Origin: Nocardia speluncae NBRC 108251
GTDB lineage: Bacteria > Actinomycetota > Actinomycetes > Mycobacteriales > Mycobacteriaceae
NCBI RefSeq assembly: GCF_001613245.1
Contig: NZ_BDBZ01000013.1
Coordinates: 179,292 to 243,291, forward strand
Direction of reading: 5' to 3'
DNA: 64,000 nucleotides
The position numbers were made by a program, and so were the translations under genes. Below, piece after piece: positions 38,132 through 46,628 of this stretch. Numbering within the stretch: position 1 is the first letter of the stretch; every line of letters starts with the position of its first letter. Below the pieces are notes generated by a model. That model saw nothing but the letters and a program-made list of their open reading frames with translations, was not told the DNA's origin and did not search any database.

Positions 38132-38989
38132 CTATGCGCCGTGCAGTCCGTCCAGCAGTTTCCCGAGGATCGGTGTGCGGCGGGTGTCGGCGCGCAGGAC
38201 CGCGGAGACCGGGATACGCAGACGCTGGTCGGCGAGCGAGAGTGTGGCGATACCTTCGGTGGAGCTGTTCGCGTAGAGCACGGTCCAGGCGTCGGGGTGG
38301 TTGATCAACTCCATGGTGGCCGTGTGGTCGGGAGGGATGGGCGGGCCGTAGGTGGGGCCGACGGGGAGGTCGGCGAAGGCGGCGCGGATCACGTTGTGGA
38401 TGAGGACCTGCTCGGATTCCGGGGGCAGCAGTAGGGGATAGGCGCTCAGTTCGGGCAGGGTGACATCGGTGCGTCCGGCGAGTGGGTGGGCGGGGGCGGT
38501 GGCGAGGGTGAGGTCTTCCACCCACAGCTGTTCGACGATCAGGCCCGCCTGCTGGACGCTGCCGCGGATCAGGGCGAGATCGCAATCGCCGTCGGCCACC
38601 GCGGCCACGCGCTGGCGGAAGGGTTTGATCACGAATTCGATCTCGGCCCCGGGGTGGGCTTCGCGGGCACCGGCGATAGCCGTCAGCGATCGTGTGGCGA
38701 AGGACATATTCGCAGTGAGCCGGATCCTGGGGCCGGTGGTGCGGATGGAGGCCCGGATCGCGGATTCGAGACCTAGCATCTGCTTCGCCAGCGGTAGTAG
38801 CCTTGTGCTCGCGTCGGTGGGGACGACCGATCGGGTCGAGCGTTCGAAGAGCTGGACGCCGAGGTCGTGTTCGAGCCGGGCGATCTGATGACTGATCGCC
38901 GATTGCGAGATGAAACAGCGGACCGCGGCCCGGCTGAAACTGAGCTCCTCGCACACTGCGACGAAGTACGTGAGCTGGCGAAGTTCCAT
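38132..38989 (-). CDS. LysR-family transcriptional regulator
   Basis: A 285-residue LysR regulator. The N-terminal winged helix is MELRQLTYFVAVCEELSFSRAAVRCFISQSAISHQI, followed by the linker helix and a periplasmic-binding-like effector domain. The ATG at 38989 starts the conserved region; another ATG lies 5 codons upstream. It faces the type II NADH dehydrogenase gene across 110 bases, the usual arrangement for a LysR regulator and its target. The effector is unknown. Confidence 0.9.
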   Translation of the reverse strand: MELRQLTYFVAVCEELSFSRAAVRCFISQSAISHQIARLEHDLGVQLFERSTRSVVPTDASTRLLPLAKQMLGLESAIRASIRTTGPRIRLTANMSFATRSLTAIAGAREAHPGAEIEFVIKPFRQRVAAVADGDCDLALIRGSVQQAGLIVEQLWVEDLTLATAPAHPLAGRTDVTLPELSAYPLLLPPESEQVLIHNVIRAAFADLPVGPTYGPPIPPDHTATMELINHPDAWTVLYANSSTEGIATLSLADQRLRIPVSAVLRADTRRTPILGKLLDGLHGA

Positions 38990-39015
38990 CTCTACCCCAT
39001 TCATGACGAGATCAG

Positions 39016-39035
39016 ATAAGAGTCATCTCAATTAT
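39016..39035. promoter_or_regulatory. possible LysR binding site
   Basis: ATAAGAGTCATCTCAATTAT has interrupted dyad symmetry (ATAA-GAG...CTC-AATTAT) in the region between lysR and ndh. The symmetry and AT-rich ends fit a LysR-type box of the T-N11-A class. Confidence 0.4.
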
Positions 39036-39099
39036 GCGCCCTGAACCTTGAAATATCTGCGTTATGGATGACGGTTAGTCATGAGTGAAGGAGGCTGTC

Positions 39100-40404
39100 A
39101 TGCATAACGCCACGGAAATGGGCGCCGGCGTCGAGTACGCGGATGTCGTGATCATCGGATCGGGGTTCGGTGGGCTCGCCGCCGCCAAGCAGTTGGCGAA
39201 GGCGGGCGTCGATTATGTCCTTATCTCGAGCACGCCGGAACACCTGTTCCAGCCGCTGCTGTACCAGGTCGCCACCGGGGTGTTGGTGTCCGAGGAGATC
39301 GCACCCCCCATCGCGAACATCCTGCGCCGGCACAAGGAGGCCGATGTCCGGCAGGGGCACGTCACCGATATCGAGCCCGATGCCGCGATCCTCACCTATG
39401 AGACCCCCGAGGGAATCCGGCGTATCCGCTACGGTTCGATGATCGCCGCCACCGGCGCCAGCCAGTCGTATTTCGGGCGTGACGATTTTGCCGACAAGAC
39501 GTATTCGCTGAAAACCATCGACGACGCCAAGCTGCTGCGCGCGCAGATCGAGCGCGTTTTCCGGGAAGCCGCCGGCGCCGACGAGGAGACCCGCCGCCGG
39601 CTGCTGTCATTCGTGGTGGTCGGGGCGGGCGCCACCGGTGTCGAGGTGGCCGGACAGCTGAAGGAGCTGGCGAAGCGGCACTTCCACCAAGAGGTCTCGG
39701 TAACCCTCGTGGAGGGGGCCGGTGCGGTCCTGCCGCCGTTCGGGGGCGGGCTCTCGGAGTACGCGAAGAAATCGCTGACCCGCAGTGGTGTGGAAGTGCT
39801 GCTGGGCACCTTCGTCACCGATATCGAGGCCGGGCAGGTCACCGTCAAGGACAAGGACGGGCAACAGCGGCAGATCGACGCCGAAACCATCGTCTGGTCC
39901 GCCGGTGTACAGGCGGGTGGGTTCGCGAAACTGCTGGCCGAAGTCACCGGATGCGAAACCGACCGGGCCGGCCGGCTGCTCATCAACCCTGATCTGACCG
40001 TCGGCGGTTACGCCGATATCTATGCCGTCGGCGATATGACCTCGCTGGGCGGCTATCCGGGACAATCGCCGGTCGCCATGCAGGAAGGGCGGCACGCCGC
40101 CGATATCGTCAGCCGCGAGAAGCACCCCGGTACGCCGTTCGTGTACTGGGACAAGGGCAGTATGGCGGTGATCAGCCGGTTCAGCGCCGTCACCAAACTC
40201 AACGAGCGGATCAGCTTCCGCGGCACGATCGCCTGGTTCATCTGGTTGGCGGTACACCTGTTCTACTTGGTCGGCTTCCGCAACCGCTTCGCCGCGGTGC
40301 TCTCGTGGCTGGTGGCGTTCATCGGAACCGGCCGGCCCGGGTTCGACGAGGTCGACGAGCAGTGGCGCGCCAGTGTCCGGGAACCGGAACGATTTGTCGC
40401 GTAG
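39100..40404 (+). CDS. ndh: type II NADH dehydrogenase
   Basis: A 434-residue single-subunit NADH:quinone oxidoreductase at the inner face of the membrane. Two dinucleotide folds are visible: IIGSGFGGLAAA for FAD and VVGAGATGVEVA for NADH. YAVGDMTSLGGYPGQSPVAMQEGRHAA contains the flavin motif with the quinone-side AQ-type segment as AMQE. The C-terminal hydrophobic helix (AWFIWLAVHLFYLVGF) anchors it. The ATG at 39100 with GAAGGAGG was chosen over a GTG 5 codons upstream. Divergent from the LysR gene, which probably controls it. Confidence 0.93.
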   Translation: MHNATEMGAGVEYADVVIIGSGFGGLAAAKQLAKAGVDYVLISSTPEHLFQPLLYQVATGVLVSEEIAPPIANILRRHKEADVRQGHVTDIEPDAAILTYETPEGIRRIRYGSMIAATGASQSYFGRDDFADKTYSLKTIDDAKLLRAQIERVFREAAGADEETRRRLLSFVVVGAGATGVEVAGQLKELAKRHFHQEVSVTLVEGAGAVLPPFGGGLSEYAKKSLTRSGVEVLLGTFVTDIEAGQVTVKDKDGQQRQIDAETIVWSAGVQAGGFAKLLAEVTGCETDRAGRLLINPDLTVGGYADIYAVGDMTSLGGYPGQSPVAMQEGRHAADIVSREKHPGTPFVYWDKGSMAVISRFSAVTKLNERISFRGTIAWFIWLAVHLFYLVGFRNRFAAVLSWLVAFIGTGRPGFDEVDEQWRASVREPERFVA

Positions 40405-40637
40405 TGCGGTGACCGGTCGGCGGATATCTGTTCGCGGTGTGACGCAGCGGACGGTTGTTCACCGCCGGTAGTTTCCGCGCGGCGGTGGCGGAGTGGGTGG
40501 CGCACGCCCCGGTCGGCAAACTGCTCGGAACCTGCTGGTGAACGCCTGGTGTGAGCTACATCTCGTTCACCGAATCGGCATATCGGCGACACGTCGCGGA
40601 CGCCCCGGCGAGGTGTCGAACTGGCCTCCTTGGCCAT

Positions 40638-41465
40638 ATGGCTATTACGTCCGTGCTGACTGCGCCGGCTCGACCGGCCGGCAGCGAGGATCACCGGTCC
40701 CGATACGCACTGATCGTCTCCTCCGATACCGACCATCGCATCGCGGCGCAGCGACTGCGGTACAACGTTTTCGCCGATGAACCCGGTTTCCGGATCCCCG
40801 ACAACGGAACGGGTCTGGACGCCGACCGCTTCGACGACCACTGCGACCACATGCTGGTGCGCGACGAGGTCAGCGGCGAATTCGTCGGCTGCTACCGGAT
40901 GTTGCCGCCGGACAAGGTCGCGGCGGCCGGCGGCTACTACACGGCCACCGAATTCGACCTGACCCGGCTGGACCCGGCCGGGAAGCGGATCGTGGAGATG
41001 GGGCGGGCCTGTGTGGTGCCCGACCACCGCAACGGGTCGGTGCTCACGCTCATGTGGGCGGGGATCCTGCACTATATTCAGCTCACCGGTTACGACTGGG
41101 TGATGGGATGCGCCTCGGTGCCCATGCGCAACCGCCCGGACGAACCCGCCGGGGTCAATGTGCGCGGGGTGCGCGATCTCCTGCTCGCCAAATATGCGTG
41201 CGCACCGGAGAAACGGGTGCGGCCGTACCGCCAGGTCGTGGTGGATGGGGTGGCGCTCGACGATCTGCCCGCGCCCTTGCGCCCCAAACTACCGCCGCTG
41301 CTCAACGGGTATCTGCGGCTCGGCGCGGAAATCTGCGGGGAACCGGCGCACGATCCGGATTTCGCGGTCGCCGATTTCGTGGTGCTGCTGGGGCTGGACA
41401 CCATCAACACCCGTTATCTGGACCGTTTACGCGGCGCGGCGGCAAATTTCGCCGGCGGGCGGTGA
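40638..41465 (+). CDS. GNAT-fold N-acyltransferase, OlsB-like (Rv3027c type)
   Basis: A 275-residue acyltransferase. Its core, RYNVFADEPG, then FVGCYRMLPPD and VEMGRACVVPDHRNGSVLTLMWAGI, matches the family of OlsB-type enzymes that acylate ornithine, the first step of ornithine lipid formation. The PlsC-like gene 4 bases downstream would add the second chain. The position equals Rv3027c. The start is uncertain: ATG at 40638 or GTG at 40551. Ornithine specificity is inferred from the pair only. Confidence 0.8.
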   Translation: MAITSVLTAPARPAGSEDHRSRYALIVSSDTDHRIAAQRLRYNVFADEPGFRIPDNGTGLDADRFDDHCDHMLVRDEVSGEFVGCYRMLPPDKVAAAGGYYTATEFDLTRLDPAGKRIVEMGRACVVPDHRNGSVLTLMWAGILHYIQLTGYDWVMGCASVPMRNRPDEPAGVNVRGVRDLLLAKYACAPEKRVRPYRQVVVDGVALDDLPAPLRPKLPPLLNGYLRLGAEICGEPAHDPDFAVADFVVLLGLDTINTRYLDRLRGAAANFAGGR

Positions 41466-41469
41466 CCCG

Positions 41470-42393
41470 ATGCCGGCCCGGACTCTGGAAGAACACATCG
41501 TCGAAGTAGCCGCACCGCAGCATTCGTGGATGCCCATCAGTCCGTGCGCGGCCGGATGCGTCCAGCCCGGCGCCGAGGTCGGGGTGCTGCGCGCCGGGAT
41601 CCGGGCCGCGGGTGCGCTGTCGGTTCTGGCTGCCTATCCGTTCGCGCATATCGTTACGCCGCCGTCGCGCCGGTCCGGCGTACAGCGGCATTTTGCGGGA
41701 TTGCTGTTGCGCAGCTGCGGGATCCGGCTTCGGGTGGTGGATCGCCGGCCGGTGCAGGGGCGGCCGGAGTTCGCGCCGTCCGGTACCGGAGTGCTGGTGG
41801 CCTGCGGGCATATAGGTTGGGCGGACATCATCGTCCTCGCCGCGGTGCAGCCACTGGCATTCGTGGCGCGCGCGGACCTGGTCGACTGGCCGCTGCTCGG
41901 ACGGCTGGCCCGGATCATGCGGGTCGTGCCGATCGAGCGGGAGCGGTTACGCCGGTTGCCGGAGGTGGTGGAGCAGGTCGGGCAGCGACTGGCCGCGGGC
42001 GAGCGGATCGGGTTCTTTCCGGAGGGCACCACCTGGTGCGGCCGGGCCTACGGGAAATTGCGGCCGGCGATTTTCCAGGCTGCGGTGGATACGGGGACCC
42101 CGGTGCAGCCGGTGCGTTTGCGGTATCTGGATCTGAACGGCAACAGATCGACCGTACCCGGTTTCGTCGGCGAGGATACGCTGATCGGCTCGGTGGGCCG
42201 AGTGCTGCGGGCGCGGGGGCTGACGGCTGAGGTCGTGCTCGCCCCGGTCGAGCCGGCGGGCGGTGACCGGATCGATCTTGCGCGGCGGTGTGAACGGGCT
42301 GTCCGGGCCGAGGAACTCTCGGATGCGGCGCATGCGGTACTCGCCGCGGCCGGTCGGCAGCTGACGAGGGCGGCGGTGGCGGCGCCCGGCTGA
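41470..42393 (+). CDS. PlsC-like lysophospholipid/ornithine-lipid acyltransferase (Rv3026c type)
   Basis: A 307-residue 1-acyl-glycerol-3-phosphate acyltransferase-family protein. The HX4D motif is GHIGWADI, and FFPEGTT gives the second substrate-binding motif. A hydrophobic stretch near residues 40-60 anchors it to the membrane. It sits 4 bases after the OlsB-like gene and probably acts as the OlsA-type O-acyltransferase. The ATG at 41470 is the only start consistent with the preceding stop. A terminator follows. Confidence 0.85.
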   Translation: MPARTLEEHIVEVAAPQHSWMPISPCAAGCVQPGAEVGVLRAGIRAAGALSVLAAYPFAHIVTPPSRRSGVQRHFAGLLLRSCGIRLRVVDRRPVQGRPEFAPSGTGVLVACGHIGWADIIVLAAVQPLAFVARADLVDWPLLGRLARIMRVVPIERERLRRLPEVVEQVGQRLAAGERIGFFPEGTTWCGRAYGKLRPAIFQAAVDTGTPVQPVRLRYLDLNGNRSTVPGFVGEDTLIGSVGRVLRARGLTAEVVLAPVEPAGGDRIDLARRCERAVRAEELSDAAHAVLAAAGRQLTRAAVAAPG

Positions 42394-42407
42394 CCGACGA
42401 GGTGGTG

Positions 42408-42442
42408 AACGGCCGGGTCCGGGCTACGGGCCCGGCCGTTTT
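42408..42442 (+). terminator. intrinsic terminator after the acyltransferase pair
   Basis: AACGGCCGGGTCC (42408-42420) pairs with GGGCCCGGCCGTT (42428-42440) across a 7-base loop, with a single weak position, followed by TTG. It lies 15 bases after the stop codon. Confidence 0.75.
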
Positions 42443-42472
42443 GTCGCAACTGATGTATCGCTTATGAATGTA

Positions 42473-42486
42473 CCGCTATGCAACGG
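42473..42486. repeat. palindromic site downstream of the secreted-protein gene
   Basis: CCGCTATGCAACGG, with a CCG...CGG frame. Its neighbourhood (GAATGTACCGCTAT) matches, in inverted orientation, the site at 43144-43157 upstream of the same gene. Confidence 0.5.
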
Positions 42487-42503
42487 CAACATAAGTCGCG
42501 GTA

Positions 42504-43058
42504 TCAGAAGGCGCTGCCTGTGCCGGGCAGGCCCGGAAGGCCTACCAGTGGTAGCGGAAGATGTGGCAGTGCCGGGAGCTGTACCGGCGGGGTCGGCAGC
42601 AGGGCCGGGGGAGCCGGCGGAATGTGGGGATTGGGCACATTCCAGGTCTGGTTCGGGGTGCTGTTGCTGTAGTTGTCGCCGTCCCAGTCGGTCGGAGCGT
42701 CGTAGTCGCTACCGCGGTTGCCGTCGTAACCCGCATACGAGTCCTGATCTCCGCGATTGGTGTGACCGGTGTTGAACTGGTCGTTCCAGCCATCGTAATT
42801 ATGCTGGTTGTGGCCGCGATAACCATATTGACCGTTGTCGTCCCAGCCGAAGCTGTCGTCGTCGACGCCGTAATTGCCGGTGTGGCTGTCGTCGTTGCCG
42901 AAACCGCTGGAGTCGTCGGAATCGCTGATCGCTGCTGCCGTGACGGGGTCGGCGAGGGCGTTGCCGGCGGCGACGGTCAGTGGCGCGAGGGCGAGCACCG
43001 CGATCGCGGCGATCCTGGCGGCAATGCGGCGGATGCGCTGTTCGGGGGTTCGGTTCAT
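42504..43058 (-). CDS. secreted Asp/Asn/Gly/Tyr-rich protein with Pro/Leu tail
   Basis: A 184-residue exported protein. A basic start and hydrophobic stretch end at an ALADP cleavage site (about residue 36). The mature N-terminal half is very rich in Asp, Asn, Gly, Tyr and Ser, with short repeated units (DSDDSSGF, GNYGVDDDSFGWDDNG) and no clear globular fold. The C-terminal half is Pro/Leu-rich (PHIPPAPPALLPTPPVQLP). It looks like an intrinsically disordered, possibly Ca-binding or matrix-type surface protein. The ATG at 43058 has GAGG upstream; an upstream in-frame start overlaps the palindrome and is less likely. Function unknown. Confidence 0.75.
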   Translation of the reverse strand: MNRTPEQRIRRIAARIAAIAVLALAPLTVAAGNALADPVTAAAISDSDDSSGFGNDDSHTGNYGVDDDSFGWDDNGQYGYRGHNQHNYDGWNDQFNTGHTNRGDQDSYAGYDGNRGSDYDAPTDWDGDNYSNSTPNQTWNVPNPHIPPAPPALLPTPPVQLPALPHLPLPLVGLPGLPGTGSAF

Positions 43059-43524
43059 CGGAGAGTCCTCACTCTTCGCGCCCCGGTGGACTTGCGGGGC
43101 GGTAGCGCTTCTGGAGCGCTCCATCGATACATTCAGTACCGTACCGCTAAATAACGGCACATTCAATAGGTTTTGAAAAGTTTGGTGCGTTTGCTCACTG
43201 CGCCGCCTGTATCGACCCCGCTACCAGATGTTTTGCGGGCGGGCGCGAGGTTGTACGGGGGTTACGGAACCGGCGCGACGCCCCGCCACCGGTGTTGTGG
43301 ACCGCCGCGAACGAATGCGGCTACGGTGGACTCGAACAGGCCGAGCCTGCTGCTCTCGATATCGGTGGCGCCGCATTCGAGCGTGTCCGGAGTGTTCCCG
43401 GGAAGGTCCCTGGCATAGCCGGGGCGGCTTCAGCAGGTGCACCGCGCAACACTGTCATCGGTGCTTTCACGACGGTTCCGACTCCGGATCCGGGCAACTA
43501 CCCAGGAATGTGGGGCAGAGAACT
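43059..43524. other. divergent intergenic region before the desaturase gene
   Basis: 466 bases separate the secreted-protein gene and the desaturase gene. Apart from the palindrome at 43144, and the two promoters that must be here, I see no coding or repeat structure. The desaturase frame is open across it, but its content is not protein-like. Confidence 0.4.
43144..43157. repeat. palindromic site upstream of the secreted-protein gene
   Basis: CCGCTAAATAACGG, 86-99 bases upstream of the secreted protein start. It resembles the site at 42473-42486 and may be an operator or half of a mobile-type inverted repeat pair around the gene. Confidence 0.5.
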
Positions 43525-44742
43525 ATGGCGATCAGCCAGGTGGCGGTGTATGCGCACCTGAGCGTCACCGAAATCGAGTCCCTCGGGCGCGAACTCGACG
43601 AGATCAGGCGTGATGTCGAGGACGGGCTCGGTGCCCGTGATGCCGGGTACATCCGGCGCACCATCGCCTTCCAGCGGACACTGGACACCGTCGCGCGGGC
43701 GACGATCGGATTCAGCCGCCGCCGGGGCGGATGGCTGGCCGGAACCGGTGGGCTGGCGCTGGCCAAGATCATCGAGAACATGGAGATCGGCCACAATGTG
43801 AGCCACGGCCAGTGGGATTGGATGAACGACCCGGAAATCCACTCCACCTCCTGGGAGTGGGATATGGCCGGGCTGTCCGCACAGTGGCGGCATTCCCACA
43901 ACTACCGGCATCACGTCTTCACCAATGTGCTGGGGCTGGACGACGATATCGGTTTCGGGGTCATGCGCGTGACGCGCGACGAACGCTGGCAACCCGGGCA
44001 TCTGCTGCAACCGCTGCGCAATCTGCTGCTGGCGGTCACCTTCGAATGGGGGATCGCCTCGCAGGGCTGGTACCTCGAGCGCAAGTTCGGTCGTGGCCCG
44101 GCCGGTGGAGGAACGGGCTCGGCGCGGGCGCTGGCGGCGAAGATCGCCCGGCAGGTGGGCAAGGACTATGTGGTCTTCCCGGCGTTGAGCGGCCGCCGCT
44201 GGCGCCGGACGCTGACCGCGAACGCGACGGCGAATCTGGTCCGCAATCTGTGGGCCTACCTGGTGATCGCCTGCGGTCACTTCCCCGACGGCGCGGAGAA
44301 ATTCGAGCCCGAGGTGATGACGGACGAGACCCGGGCACACTGGTATCTCCGGCAGATGCTGGGCACCGCGAACTTCGACGCCGGCCGGGTGCTGGCTTTC
44401 CTCAGTGGGCATCTGTCGCACCAGATCGAACACCACCTGTTCCCCGACCTCCCGAGTAACCGGTATCCGCAGCTCGCGGTGCGGGTCCGGGCGCTGTGCG
44501 AGAAATATGATCTGCCGTATACGACGGGGCCGCTGCCTCGTCAGGCGGTGCTCAGCTTGCGGACCATCCACAAACTCGCGCTACCGGACAGTCTGCTCAC
44601 CGCGACCTCCGACGATGCGCCGGAGACCGCGTCCGAACGCCGATTCGATGCCCCGGGCCGTGCCGGAGAACACACCCCAGTGCGTGGCTTGCGCACCGCG
44701 CTGCGGCTGCGAAAGGCGACTTCCCGCCGCCGCGGCGAGTAA
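43525..44742 (+). CDS. membrane fatty-acid desaturase
   Basis: A 405-residue di-iron desaturase of the acyl-lipid/acyl-CoA type. Histidine boxes are visible: HNVSHGQ, HSHNYRHH and the final HLSHQIEHHLFP, followed by DLPSNRY. Hydrophobic helices lie between them. Similar to the DesA3 kind, it introduces a double bond using an external electron donor, but no ferredoxin or reductase gene adjoins. The frame is open to 43228, but the ATG at 43525 begins the conserved protein. It stands outside the recalled mycobacterial order. Confidence 0.9.
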   Translation: MAISQVAVYAHLSVTEIESLGRELDEIRRDVEDGLGARDAGYIRRTIAFQRTLDTVARATIGFSRRRGGWLAGTGGLALAKIIENMEIGHNVSHGQWDWMNDPEIHSTSWEWDMAGLSAQWRHSHNYRHHVFTNVLGLDDDIGFGVMRVTRDERWQPGHLLQPLRNLLLAVTFEWGIASQGWYLERKFGRGPAGGGTGSARALAAKIARQVGKDYVVFPALSGRRWRRTLTANATANLVRNLWAYLVIACGHFPDGAEKFEPEVMTDETRAHWYLRQMLGTANFDAGRVLAFLSGHLSHQIEHHLFPDLPSNRYPQLAVRVRALCEKYDLPYTTGPLPRQAVLSLRTIHKLALPDSLLTATSDDAPETASERRFDAPGRAGEHTPVRGLRTALRLRKATSRRRGE

Positions 44743-45037
44743 GGTGGAGAGGGCCCTGGCCCCGCGACCCCTCGGGTGCGGGTCCGGACCGTCGGATGAC
44801 GCGCAATCCGGTCCGCTCGGGCCGAGTCAGGAGTATCCATCACAGCACCGGATCCGTTCGGGACCCGGGCGCTGCCCACTACGCCCGATCGGGCGGCGCG
44901 GTGCACGGCGGACAATCGCCGTCCCGCGGGCGGGCGGCGGGGCCGGGTGGCCCCCTGGTGATGCGAGAGGAGTCGCCACCGGCGACCACCGCGCACCGCG
45001 CACCGACTGCGAAACCTTCTACGACCGGAGTATCGAT

Positions 45038-45190
45038 ATGCACGAGAGCAATCTGTTCAGTCACGTCCCCGCGGAACCCGAGGTCTATCCGGCCTCGACT
45101 GTCGCGAACCAGCCGGTGTTCTCGAGCGCCACGACCGAGAACCGGGCCGCCGGTGAGGCCGCCCCGGAAGACGGCGCCGAGCGGTCCTGA
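45038..45190 (+). CDS. possible 50-residue peptide of unknown role
   Basis: An ATG at 45038 follows GGAG and reads 50 residues (MHESNLFSHVPAEPEVYPAS...) to a stop at 45190. It is acidic and hydrophilic, with no signal or cysteine. The same frame is open far upstream, so it may be chance. It is the only protein-like reading between the desaturase and the SDR gene. Confidence 0.3.
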   Translation: MHESNLFSHVPAEPEVYPASTVANQPVFSSATTENRAAGEAAPEDGAERS

Positions 45191-45786
45191 AAGCGGGGAC
45201 CGGGCGGGGGATTCGGTAGCGGTGTAGGGCGCCACCGGCTGTAGAGGTGAAACGGTGCCGGAACGCCGCCAGATCTCATGCCGGAAGTGGTCTGCCGGGG
45301 ACCTCTGACTTCCATCCTGACCCGTGTGAAATTTGTAGAAAATTTGTAGAAACTGCGGGCCGGCGGGTGACTGGTCGCGCCTGACCCGTACGCCCGGTGC
45401 GCCGAAGTCCTGGGCAGGCCGGGTGGCTGGTGGCGGTCCGATGAAGCGGGGCGAGCGCAGGTCGAGTTGCGTGGCAGCCCATGTCGCTGCCACCAACTAC
45501 GTGCCGATCCAGCGCTGTCTGGCTTACGTTGTTCGGCAATGTAATTCGACGACGGTGCAGGCTCGCGAACGCGCGTGATCGTGTTGCGTTGCCCGCACAG
45601 TGTTTTGGGAGGTGCACTTGACCGGCACCACCCGGACCCGGCAGGGATGAATCCGCGCCGCGAGGAGATCGTCTCGGCTCGAGCCCGGGCGGATGGGCCG
45701 CTACAGCTCTTGGCTGGCAAACAGTGTCGTTCGCTCGGGCTTTCCACGGCTTCTGCCGGGCCGACCGGCTTGCGCCTGGGCGCGGC
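45191..45786. other. gap without a supported gene, containing the left AT-rich repeat
   Basis: About 600 bases. The one distinct feature is the AT-rich repeat at 45323-45353. Open frames on both strands are shadows of high GC and have no ribosome sites. Confidence 0.5.
45323..45353 (+). repeat. left copy of a 31-bp direct repeat
   Basis: A 31-base AT-rich sequence starting CGTGTGAAATTTG, built of two ATTTGTAGAAA units. It matches the copy at 47341-47371 at 28 of 31 positions, in the same orientation, 2,018 bases apart. The SDR and TetR genes lie between the copies. Confidence 0.7.
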
Positions 45787-46521
45787 TCAGATCTGGGCGG
45801 AGCCGCCGTCCACGGCGAGCTCGGAGCCGTTGACATAGCTGGACGCGTCCGAGGCGAGGAAAACAGCCGCCGCGGCGATCTCTTCGGGTTCGGCCAACCG
45901 GCCGAGCGGAACCGACGCCCCAGCGGTGGCGACCGTCTCCGCCGAGATCAGGTCGACCAAACCCTGCGTGCGGGTACCGCCGGGGGAAAGCATGTTGATC
46001 CGGTACCGGCGTTCCCCGGCTGCGTGGGCGAACCCGCGAACGAGGTTGCGGATCGCGGCCTTGGTCGCCCCGTACACGGGCAGGTACGGCTCGGGTCGCG
46101 AGACCGCCGTCGATCCGGTGAGGATGATCGACGCCCCCGGCGAGAGCAGCGGCAGTGCCTTCTGCACGGTGAACAGCGAGCCCTTGACATTGGTGGTGAA
46201 CATGGCGTCGAACTGCTCCTCGGTGATCTCACCCAACGGCGCTACGATCCCGATCCCGGCGTTGGCGACCAGGACATCGATCCGGCCTGCCTGCTCGGCG
46301 ACCGTCGCATAGAGCCCGTCGAGGTCCTCGAGTCTGCCCACGTCACAGCGGACCCCGGTCACCCCGGGACCGAGTTCGGCCTCGACCTCGTCGAGCTGCG
46401 CCTGGCGACGGCCGGCGACGAACACCCGGGCACCCTCGTCGAGGTACGCCCGCGCGATCGCCCGTCCGATACCCGCGTTACCCCCGGTCACGACGGCGAC
46501 CTTGCCCTCCAGAACCTTCAT
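45787..46521 (-). CDS. short-chain dehydrogenase/reductase under TetR control
   Basis: A 244-residue SDR: TGGNAGIG, NAGIG, catalytic Ser in LTGSTAVS, and YGATK with Tyr and Lys. The C-terminus ends in VNGSELAVDGG, as in FabG-like enzymes. The ATG at 46521 follows GGGAG; an in-frame start 22 codons upstream overlaps the operator. The TetR gene next to it runs in the same direction, with its operator-like pairs before both genes. The substrate may be a xenobiotic or lipid, but this is not known. Confidence 0.9.
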   Translation of the reverse strand: MKVLEGKVAVVTGGNAGIGRAIARAYLDEGARVFVAGRRQAQLDEVEAELGPGVTGVRCDVGRLEDLDGLYATVAEQAGRIDVLVANAGIGIVAPLGEITEEQFDAMFTTNVKGSLFTVQKALPLLSPGASIILTGSTAVSRPEPYLPVYGATKAAIRNLVRGFAHAAGERRYRINMLSPGGTRTQGLVDLISAETVATAGASVPLGRLAEPEEIAAAAVFLASDASSYVNGSELAVDGGSAQI

Positions 46522-46543
46522 GGCAGCTCCCACTTCCCTATTA

Positions 46544-46587
46544 TTGACTGATCCGTCCATAACACCCGATGTGGACGGATCGGTCAA
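46544..46587. promoter_or_regulatory. paired TetR operator-like sites before the SDR gene
   Basis: TTGACTGATCCGTCCA (46544-46559) and TGGACGGATCGGTCAA (46572-46587) are inverted copies, 15 of 16 matching. Each is itself nearly palindromic and resembles the site before tetR (47238-47255). Confidence 0.75.
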
Positions 46588-46628
46588 GAATCTGGGCGGT
46601 GCCCTGCCTCACACCACTGCGAGAACGC

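Noticed and set aside
38118..38140. Short tandem GCCGCTATGC near the LysR gene end
   Set aside because: Two 10-base copies only, partly coding; too little to mean a repeat element.
44405..45190. Long frame through the end of the desaturase into the intergenic region
   Set aside because: Out of frame with the desaturase and of shadow-like composition; only its last 50 codons have a start signal.
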